Origin: Diplonema papillatum
Taxonomy: Eukaryota > Euglenozoa > Diplonemea > Diplonemida > Diplonemidae
Length of the DNA stretch: 64,000 nt
Assembly (NCBI GenBank): GCA_030068145.1
Contig: JAPJBO010000169.1
Span: 248,001-312,000 of the forward strand
Direction: 5' to 3'
The translations under genes were made by a program, and so were the position numbers. This document shows, one piece after another, positions 47,677 through 55,590 of the stretch. Under the pieces are notes generated by a model. It was given only the letters and a program-made list of their open reading frames with translations, did no database searches and was not told the DNA's origin. Numbering within the stretch: the first letter of the stretch is position 1; each line of letters starts with the position of its first letter.

Positions 47677-49680
47677 ATGGAGGAACATTTAGCGATGACG
47701 ACACAGATAAAGTCGTACACATTGACCGAGTCGGATCTGGAGCCTGATCTGCTCGAATGCGTCCGCGCGTACGCCAGTAATTCGACGGAGGTCAACAAGA
47801 ATTTTAGAGCGAGTCGCATTCTATACTGGGACGATAGAGCGAAAACAAGCAGAGATGATACGGAATGCTTCGAGTCTTTCTACGACGTACACCATCCGGC
47901 ATACGCCATTGCGAGTCGGATAAATATACCGGTTGTCGAAGAGATTCTAGAACTGATGGGCGCCGCAACACCGGGTGTGAAGAATGAATTCATCCACAGA
48001 TTGGGGTTCGGATTCCCGGTAGTGGATGATCTGTGTGAGGAAGGTGTATTCGACATCAGGCCGGACAACAGGAGTGCGAAGAAAGTATTTATATCGACCA
48101 AGAGGGCGCTGAAAGATAAACAGCAACCGCTTCTTGAGTCCCTCAGACGTCAGAGCTTGCGGGACGGTAACTTGGACGAAATAGCCCATCAGCTGAAGCT
48201 CGAAGTCGAGAAAGGATGGCTAGAAGGACCCTTTACGACCGAGACTCTTCCCGTCGAACAATTTATTCCCATTAGGCGATTCATCGTGGTGCAAGGCGAC
48301 AAGCACCGAGGATGCGACAATGGTCGTGCGACGAATAAGGTTACTCGGATCCACTCTCCGATAACCCTTTTGGGTATCGATAATTTGGTAGCCACAGCTG
48401 TTGTCTTGTATCAACAAGGCGTAGTGCACCAATCACAAGCGGTGCTTGATCAATCCGACGCCTACAAGTCGTTGATTGCGGATAAAGCACAGCGCAAGTA
48501 TGCGGTGATCGTATCAATCCATCCGAAGACACACCAACTACAATTGTATCTGAGTAATGTGTTGTGCTTCGGAACGGAATCGGCTGTACTGGATTACAAC
48601 TGTCTGTCTAAGTTTGTTACAGCATGCGCGCGCAGGATCATGGGTATACCGGCCTCTGGCTACTTCGATGATTTCAGCATGCTGGGAAGGGAGGATGATA
48701 TCGATCAGATGTCAGCCGACTTCCAAACGTTCTTCACGACGATAATTGGCCTCATCTTTCAAGACAGAAAGAAGCGGGTGGGACAATGTGCGACGTACCT
48801 GGGGGTGCACGTCGACGTCGCCGAGCCCGGGATGATTACGCTAGCAATCACACGGGAAAGATCTGCGAAGCTGAGGCGAACAATCGAGGAGTTTCTAAAC
48901 GAAGACGCGCTGACACCGCAACATGCTGGCAAGCTCGTCGGGCAACTCAGTTTTGTGCAATTGAATCTGACGGGATCGATAGGGCGAGCATATATCCACC
49001 CGATTCGATCGCGGCAATATTCCAGAATGAACGTCGTGAAGCTCGGGAAGCGACTGCGGGAAGCACTGGTGTGGTGGCTGAAAGCGTTATCCTTTTCCAG
49101 ATTCCATCGCCGTATCAATTTCAGGATCGTGTCTTCGCCAAGGTCACCCATCATCATCTACACTGATGCGACGCTGGGCTACCTTGGATTCTGCCTTCTC
49201 TACAAAGAGTATCGGTACTACGGAAGCACGCATTCCGCGGTGAAAACTGCGGACCACGAACGTTACGTAGTTACACAAAGCGATCAGGACAACATACAGT
49301 TGTATGAAACGGAAGTTGTATTATCTGTCCAGTGCCTGCTGAATGACAAGCACGACGTCCTGTTCCCGGCCGCCGCGTTAGAGGATGAATTCTGCAACAT
49401 CCCGCAGTACTATTTCATCGATAACGTGTGTACACAGGCAACAGCAGTTAAAGGTTACTCGGACAACCAGCTTTGCGATCAAATGGTACGAAGTTTCTGG
49501 TTCGAGGCAGTCGCATCGGGTTCCCTTGAAGTTTGGTTAGAGAGGGTCGAAACCGCCCACAATCTGGCAGACCTTCCATCACGACAACGCGGCCGCATCC
49601 CGCGTCTGGAAGAACTCGGATTCCGATACATGGCGGACTTCGAGAGTGTATTGTTCACCACAAGAATGCAAGACCCGTAA
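47677..49680 (+). CDS. DIRS-like reverse transcriptase and RNase H
   Basis: This 667-codon frame contains the reverse-transcriptase active-site box GYFDDFSMLG (about 48658) and the palm/thumb context DRKKRVGQCATYLGVHVD. A DIRS-type RNase H follows, with IIYTDATLGYLGFCLLY (first Asp), YETEVVLSVQCLLN (Glu) and YYFIDNVCTQATAVKG (Asp). The end, VETAHNLADLPSRQRGRIP, matches the usual H-N-x-A-D-x-P-S-R motif of DIRS RNase H. The protein copies the element RNA into DNA. It follows the gag-like frame by about 220 bp and precedes B1. Confidence 0.85.
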   Translation: MEEHLAMTTQIKSYTLTESDLEPDLLECVRAYASNSTEVNKNFRASRILYWDDRAKTSRDDTECFESFYDVHHPAYAIASRINIPVVEEILELMGAATPGVKNEFIHRLGFGFPVVDDLCEEGVFDIRPDNRSAKKVFISTKRALKDKQQPLLESLRRQSLRDGNLDEIAHQLKLEVEKGWLEGPFTTETLPVEQFIPIRRFIVVQGDKHRGCDNGRATNKVTRIHSPITLLGIDNLVATAVVLYQQGVVHQSQAVLDQSDAYKSLIADKAQRKYAVIVSIHPKTHQLQLYLSNVLCFGTESAVLDYNCLSKFVTACARRIMGIPASGYFDDFSMLGREDDIDQMSADFQTFFTTIIGLIFQDRKKRVGQCATYLGVHVDVAEPGMITLAITRERSAKLRRTIEEFLNEDALTPQHAGKLVGQLSFVQLNLTGSIGRAYIHPIRSRQYSRMNVVKLGKRLREALVWWLKALSFSRFHRRINFRIVSSPRSPIIIYTDATLGYLGFCLLYKEYRYYGSTHSAVKTADHERYVVTQSDQDNIQLYETEVVLSVQCLLNDKHDVLFPAAALEDEFCNIPQYYFIDNVCTQATAVKGYSDNQLCDQMVRSFWFEAVASGSLEVWLERVETAHNLADLPSRQRGRIPRLEELGFRYMADFESVLFTTRMQDP

Positions 49681-49892
49681 GAACGTTCCTTTCCAACGTT
49701 TCCACATAAAACCCATCCCCCGCGACGCATCGCATAACGTGCTTTCTAGGGTCGCATCCGAAGGATAATCGACTCGAATACCTGTCTGAAACCCTAACTC
49801 GTCCTCGTCGTAACCAATCCGCCCTTTCGTTCTACGCCGGATAAGTTCCTCGTCCTCGTACTGCGATGGGAACAGGTAGACAGAGAACTGCG

Positions 49893-50026
49893 TGGGGAAT
49901 TCAAAACTCTGTCGTCCCTGGACTACTCAATATCGGAGCGCGCGTAACGCCCGATTCATCCCATCGCAGATGAGCGGTCCAGACCAGCTCACGCGCCAAA
50001 GGTGTGGAGTTGACCCCGATAATAAA
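49893..50026 (+). repeat. DIRS-like B repeat, copy 1
   Basis: The copy runs from TGGGGAATTCAAAACTCTGT to GACCCCGATAATAAA and matches 51336-51469. It contains GATGGG/CCCATC-like self-complementary parts and abuts A2 with no spacer. Confidence 0.9.
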
Positions 50027-50166
50027 GGAGGTCTTCATTTTCCCACACTAACTGTTACAGCAAGTGAAAAGAAAATGAAGATTCTTTTATTATCGATTAG
50101 TCAACCTCTACGACCGCTCAGGAACACCTTCGAAAAGAAGACTTGTACTCACGTACAAAAAGTTCC
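50027..50166 (+). repeat. DIRS-like A repeat, copy 2
   Basis: This is the second A copy, directly after B1. Only 22 bp separate it from the ATG of the recombinase frame, so A is placed like a promoter/leader for both modules of the element. Confidence 0.9.
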
Positions 50167-50188
50167 CCGCCCACCCACCCGTGACACG

Positions 50189-51325
50189 ATGGCAACATCG
50201 ACGGAATACCCGACCGGTCCCGAGATTATCGAGATCCTTAAGACCCAGATGGAATACAGGGCAGGACAGACCGACACGGGTTTCGCGAAGCTGAGCCGCA
50301 AGCGGAAGTTCGAGGTGCTGAAGGAAAAGCCCCGAGCGCACGCGCTCGCCATCATGGAAGCGCGCGTGCGAGATCTGACGATCTCATCGGTGAAAGGTGA
50401 AACGTGGAATGTATATTTCACGGCCGTTCGTGCATGGGCTGATTTTGCGGACATCGCTGGCATCCCGCACTTTCCCATCTCGGTAGAGCGCGTTCCCACA
50501 TTTGTTGGGAATTACAACAACGCGAGCACGGCAGAAGGCGTACTCTCCGCCTTAGAGAAGATTCAAAGGTTCATGGGTATTGACACACCCATCCGAACTC
50601 GCCAGACGAAGGCGGTCGTGCAAGGGATGCGGCGCGAGCAGGGACCCACAAGAAAGATGGATCCCATCGACTTGCACCTCCTCGACCAGATCGTGAAGGA
50701 CGCCTCCCCCACGACGCCAACCCGAAACCAGCTGCACGAATTCAACTTCGTCGCTGTCATTTCGTACGTCTACCTTCTGCGTACGAAAGATGAAGTTCTC
50801 CCTCTGTGCAGAGGACTCAGAACCGACGTACCGCATACCGCCATCAAGGTCGTGACGGACAAACAACGCCACAGCTCCGTCTTCCTCTACCAAAACGAGC
50901 TGTACATTGCCCTTCGATCGCGGAAAAACTCGCTGCAAGGTGCTGTATTGTCAAGAGGGTGCACGTGTCGCCAAATGCACGTGAAGACGGGCTGGCGCGC
51001 GATATGTCCCGTACACTGCTTGTGGCCCTACATTAGGGACAACGTGGAGCCAGGCTGCCCCATCTGGAGCATTTCGTATCCAGACATGCTCTCGACGATA
51101 AAGGCCAAGGCGAATCGGTACAAGACACCAATGATCGGGTGGGGCACCCACAGCTTCCGAAGAGGTGCCGCACAGGATTCCAACGACTCCAACCCCGAAT
51201 TACGTCTCCTCCTACGGGCCGGAAACTGGACGTCGAATACGTTCAAGGAATATATAGACTGGTCAAAATTAGAAAAGAAGACCGTTGAGAAGATATGCGA
51301 AGAGAGCCCGGACGAGAGCGAGTGA
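50189..51325 (+). CDS. Tyrosine recombinase of the DIRS-like element
   Basis: The ATG at 50189 (MATSTEYPTGPEIIEILKTQ) gives 378 residues. The N-terminal SAM-like domain includes WNVYFTAVRAWADFADIAGI and GVLSALEKIQRFMGIDTPIR. The catalytic domain has FNFVAVISYVYLLRTKDEVL (first Arg, in LLRTKDE), WGTHSFRRGAAQDS (His-x-x-Arg), LLLRAGNWTS and FKEYIDWSKLEKK (nucleophilic Tyr). It also holds a CTCRQMHVKTGWRAICPVHC Cys/His cluster, possibly zinc binding. The enzyme integrates circular element DNA without making target duplications. Unusually it lies after B1-A2, in its own A-to-B unit. Confidence 0.85.
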   Translation: MATSTEYPTGPEIIEILKTQMEYRAGQTDTGFAKLSRKRKFEVLKEKPRAHALAIMEARVRDLTISSVKGETWNVYFTAVRAWADFADIAGIPHFPISVERVPTFVGNYNNASTAEGVLSALEKIQRFMGIDTPIRTRQTKAVVQGMRREQGPTRKMDPIDLHLLDQIVKDASPTTPTRNQLHEFNFVAVISYVYLLRTKDEVLPLCRGLRTDVPHTAIKVVTDKQRHSSVFLYQNELYIALRSRKNSLQGAVLSRGCTCRQMHVKTGWRAICPVHCLWPYIRDNVEPGCPIWSISYPDMLSTIKAKANRYKTPMIGWGTHSFRRGAAQDSNDSNPELRLLLRAGNWTSNTFKEYIDWSKLEKKTVEKICEESPDESE

Positions 51326-51335
51326 CTGGATACGA

Positions 51336-51469
51336 TGGGGAATTCAAAACTCTGTCGTCCCTGGACTACTCAATATCGGAGCGCGCGTAACGCCCGATTC
51401 ATCCCATCGCAGATGAGCGGTCCAGACCAGCTCACGAGCCAAAGGTGTGGAGTTGACCCCGATAATAAA
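51336..51469 (+). repeat. DIRS-like B repeat, copy 2 (right end of element)
   Basis: Nearly identical to 49893-50026. It starts 10 bp after the recombinase stop. No target-site duplication is seen, as expected for tyrosine-recombinase elements. Confidence 0.9.
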
Positions 51470-52320
51470 AAACAGTTCTAGAATGGGAATTAGCCCGATT
51501 TTAGGCTATATCGAGTGTAGAAAAAGGTGCCGATACATGCCAGGGATAGCTCTTTCCGTCCCGCAACGTTTTTGCCAAATTTCCTCTATTGTTGCCCCCT
51601 CGGTACAAAACAAGTACATGCTTGTCACAAAAGCCTTGTGCGAGTCTGCCTCTATTCGACTTGGAAGTGAAGTTGCCTCATGATGTAAATGTGTCACATT
51701 GTGTGGACCATTACGCGGTATCCAAACATGAAGGAGACCGGCTTGTAGTATGGTCAAAACTTGAACCCATTACGGTCCCAAAGCTGAACCCCATTCCCAA
51801 ACTTTGAACCCATTTTGGTGTCACCCAGTGAGTCGGTCACTGAATTACGTTAGTACAGTGTTAGGAACAGTCACCAAGTCCAGGGTGCCCGACACTTCTA
51901 CTGTTTTTCCACTTTCCATCCCCAGCCCCGAGAGCCGCGGGCTTTCCAGGGCTGGGTCCCATTGACAGCCTGGGAACCATTCCCGCAGCATGTACTACGT
52001 GTTGCCCGTAAACGAAACGTAGCCAAGCTCTGCGAGTTGATGTTGCCGACTCAGTTGACATCCTGGCATTCCTGATGACACCTGTTCTGCGAGAACTCTC
52101 AAATGGAATTACCAAAGCCGGTAACCCACATGGAAGGGTTTGTGCTGACTCGCAGGCCCGGGCGGCAGGGTTGTGCAGCAGAGCGCGACTGCGGTGGGCC
52201 AAAGAAACTGACCGATGATTTCTAGCGTTATTTGTGGATTTCACAGCGGCCGGCGACCAGTCTGAGTCGTCGGAGTGGCTGAACGGTCGACCAAATCTTC
52301 GGTGGAACCCTGGGCCGGGC
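51470..52320. other. Repeat-fragment region without a gene
   Basis: Near 51755-51820 there is a mini-array of CCCATTACGGTCCCAAA / CCCAAACTTTGAACCCATT units related to the one at 60865-60960. The rest, including a 187-codon minus frame to 52424, has no motif. Confidence 0.4.
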
Positions 52321-52324
52321 ACAG

Positions 52325-52898
52325 TCGTAGTGGCTTTTGTTCGGCGATATAGCGTAGACTCCAGAATCCAGCACCGTGCTGCGTGCACGCGTACTGACTC
52401 GTATCTGAGCCTGATTAGCGTCAAACTGCGGAACTACAGGATTGGAGTGGGATTCCCACGGAAGCTCCCTCCACAGGGTGGAGTCGGGGCAAAACAGAAT
52501 GTCGGGGTCGTCGACTCCGCAAACGAGAGACCGAAACCACTTAGACTCCGTGCTGGCAGTTTGAGATTTCGTCTTTGCTTAGAAACTTGCGGCAAAGCAA
52601 AAAGGGGCCTCTTTGTTTCGTGCGGTGGGACAACGCTTCAACGTTTTCGGTACTGACGCCAAGTGCTGGGACACCAACCAAATGGTACAAAAATTTGGGG
52701 GGGGGATAGAAATAGAATGGTACAAAAGTTTGGGGATAGTAATAGAATGGTATAAAAACTTGGGGATAGTAATAGAATGGTATAAAAGTTTGGGGATAGT
52801 AATAGAATGGTATAAAAGTTTGGGGATAGTAATAGAATGGTATAAAAGTTTGCGATAGTAATAGAATGGTATAAAAGTTTGGGTATAGTAATAGAAAG
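52325..52898. mobile_element. Right part of a tandem-repeat-ended element (copy of 62098-62890)
   Basis: From GTTCGGCGATATAGCG to the end it is almost identical to 62325-62890. It includes the right-hand array of about seven TATAAAAGTTTGGGGATAGT / AATAGAATGG units. The matching left-hand array is missing here and the left flank is different, so this copy is truncated or is the end of a longer relative. Confidence 0.75.
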
Positions 52899-54735
52899 TA
52901 CTTCGCCTCCTTCCAACACACCTCGACCCCTGCGACACAAAAGGAAAACAAGCGCGTGGCGTGCCTTCCGGCACAAAGCGGGCCCAGTAACGCCCCTACC
53001 TGCGAGGACACTTGCGGGTGCCTCATGCAAAAAAAACACCAACGAACGAAATAGAACACACACAAAGAGGGCGGAAGGCAAAACCCCGCCGAACACAGAG
53101 TCTGGACGGTGGAAAGGAGTGCGGAGGTAAAAAAGCACCACACCCCAGGGCCGGTGCCCGGCGGGATTTTGGGGCAGCATGTCAGGAGACAGGGTGAGTA
53201 GCGACACCCCCCCTATGCCAGCACAGTGCGAACCTTGGAGCCACGGCGTCGTGCCTGACGTAGCAGACTCAAGAAGATTAGAAAGGAGCCCCTTCAGCCA
53301 AACACAACACTCACCAAACCCCTGGGCCAGAGTCCTCCCCCAGGCTCCCAGAGCGCAGGCACTCTCTTTTGCTCAGAGAAGTAAAACACCCCAGACCCAG
53401 GGCGAGACATGTTGTCCGCTTCGAAAGGATAGCCCCCACACCACACACTTTTCCTCTCTGTCACGCACACAACGGCACCGCGTTCCAGGCGCAGCATTTT
53501 CAGGGCAGCATGTCAGATGACAGGGTGAGTAGCGACACCCCCCTAAGCCAGCACAGTGTACCACGGGATTTGGATTCGACGAAAAAGGACGCTTTTTCTC
53601 TCCCCCCAGCCCCTGACACACCAAAGCAAGGGCTTTCAGCCCTCGGAGACCCTGCCTGACACGAAGGACGCGCAACCGACATTTCATTGTCGGTCCCGAG
53701 TGTCAGGTCAATCTGCACCTTCACAAGGTCAGAACCCCCTGCACGTAGCTCGTCTGACGAGTGCCCGGCGTGTGGGGGGATGCGTAACTTGCCTAACGGG
53801 CCGAAACGGGGGTCTCCGCGTGATGCCTATACCAAAGCACTTTCTACACCCACCCTCCAGGGAAAGCAACCCGCCCTCTTCCAACACACCTCGACCCCTG
53901 CGACACAAAAGGAAAACAAGCGCGTGGCGTGCCTTCCGGCACAAAGCGGGCCCAGTAACGCCCCTACCTGCGAGGACACTTGCGGGTGCCTCATGCAAAA
54001 AAAAAAAAAAAATTCTTATGGGCAGCAGCCGTGTCAACGGCGGGTGAGTAGCGACACCCCCATAGACGCAAGCGAGCCGAACACAACGGGCGAAAGGAGA
54101 GAAGACACAAGAAAGGACTCCAGCAAGGACACAAACCCGCACGGCAACCACGCCACTGCAGAGCAGACAGACGAGTTGCGGCTACACACGGCTTGCATGA
54201 TCTCTTCGCGCCAAAAGAACCTTTGTTCGCTTCGCTCTTCCGTCCTTTCTCAACAACCGAACGCACACACAGCTACAGAAAAACGGGGCCTTTGCCCTCA
54301 CGGAGACCCTGCCTGACATTAGGGAAGGCCAACCGACACATCATTCGATTCAAGAATCATTGTCGGTCCCGAGTGTCAGGTCAATCTGTACCCTCACGAG
54401 GACAGAACCCCTCACACGTAACTCGTCTGACGAGTGCCCCGCGTGTGGGGGGATGCGTAACGAGCTCAGGGGCCGAAACGGGGGTCTCCGACGTGATTAG
54501 CAGCATACTACAGAAGGCTGCCAAAGCATCTTTTCAAAACACACCAACACGTCTACAGGAACCAGCGAAAGAACCTCTCCCACGGCAAGAACAATCAGCC
54601 CAGCTGGCCTCTTCCTCTCCTTTCCTTTTTGTTCTCCAAAGAAGACAGGATAGAAGGAAAAGGTGCCTCATCCAGGGATTTATACCGGTCTAGATGGGCG
54701 GGTCACCCGTCCATCCTCAAAAAAAAAAAAAACCC
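52899..54735 (+). mobile_element. Cluster of related poly(A)-tailed retroposon fragments
   Basis: Three starts with GGGTGAGTAGCGACACCCC are at about 53191, 53524 and 54040. Two nearly identical 3' ends (CGAGGACACTTGCGGGTGCC then TCATGC and an A-run) are at about 52916-53036 and 53880-54014, and a third variant with an A-run is at about 54720-54735. Two copies share the block GTCGGTCCCGAGTGTCAGG to GGGGTCTCCG (about 53690-53830 and 54357-54500). They look like head-to-tail SINEs or 5'/3' pieces of one LINE family. Encoded CPACGGMRN is the only protein-like motif. Confidence 0.55.
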
Positions 54736-54769
54736 CACGGGCTGGCGGGTGTGGGTAGGCTACCACAGC

Positions 54770-54875
54770 AGTCATAGGGGGTCATGGGGGGGCCCATAGG
54801 GGGTCCATAGGGGGGTCATGGGGGGGTCCATAGGGGGTCCCAGGGGGGTCATAGGGGGGGGGGGGTCATGGAGGC
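54770..54875 (+). repeat. G-rich tandem array (GGGGGTCATGGGGGG)
   Basis: Degenerate units of 13-16 bp alternate ATAGGGGGTC and ATGGGGGGTC, with many runs of four or more G. This is strong potential for G-quadruplexes on the plus strand. Confidence 0.85.
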
Positions 54876-55577
54876 GAGCAAGCGGCCCAACCCGGCGAGA
54901 CACAGCCGAACCCGTCAGTAAAAACAGTCAGGAAAAATGACAAAGACGATGCGTCAGAAAGCGAGGACTCAGAGCCCGAGCCCGAAGCCGAGGACCCGTT
55001 GCGGTACACGAACGTACGCCGAACATTATTGAAGTTCGCAAAGGCTTCGGTGTACTTCGATGCCGTGTCGGCGGTCCTCGCAAAGAGAGAGCAGTTGGCA
55101 CGACGCCCCATGCCCTTATTCTCCAACTCTTCCTTGTAATCCAACTGCTGTGTTTTCCCCCTCACGCGCCCTTTGCCGGACAACTGCTGGTTCTCCCACC
55201 TCTCTGCTGCACCCTCCACCCTCTGGAACATCTGGCTCGGAATCTATACACGGTGCGCAGTGATGCACGGTGATGCACAGTGATCCACGCTAGTGCGGTG
55301 TGCACAGTGACACGATAGCGCATGGTGGTGCATAGTGATCCACAGTGGAGGACAGTGGTGGCACTAATTTTCGGGCCCTCAACGACTTTGCAGGGCTGGC
55401 TGGGGTGGCTGGACAGGCTGGACCACCACTGGGGGGGGGGGGGGTCTGGGGGGTCGACAAACACGTGCTCGGCACCCCGGTGCAAAAGACGGGTACCCGT
55501 CCATCTACATGGACTATTGCTCTAGGCCGAAATCCCCTTATAAATCCCTGGCCTCATCTAAAAAAAAAAAAAAAAAC
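54876..55577. other. Region before the LINE, no supported gene
   Basis: GTGATGCACGGTGATGCACAGTGATCC-like short repeats lie at 55255-55350. A roughly 85-bp poly(A)-ended retroposon-like tail (GGGTACCCGTCCATC to an A-run at 55560-55576) abuts the LINE start. A 121-codon minus frame at 54866-55231 is acidic and Ser-rich with no motif. Confidence 0.4.
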
Positions 55578-55590
55578 CATCGTTGAGACG

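Larger units (their letters stand above)
44899..51469 (+). mobile_element. DIRS/PAT-like tyrosine-recombinase retroelement, looks whole
   Basis: The element is bounded by split direct repeats. A copies lie at 44899-45038 and 50027-50166 (140 bp, about two differences). B copies lie at 49893-50026 and 51336-51469 (134 bp, about one difference). B1 abuts A2 directly. Parts in order: A1, a tandem-repeat leader, gag-like frame, reverse transcriptase/RNase H frame, B1, A2, tyrosine-recombinase frame, B2. The three frames are open and I see no obvious breaks. The near identity of the repeats points to a young insertion. Split direct repeats and a tyrosine recombinase define PAT/Ngaro-type DIRS elements. 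The recombinase between A2 and B2 is an unusual place. Confidence 0.85.
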
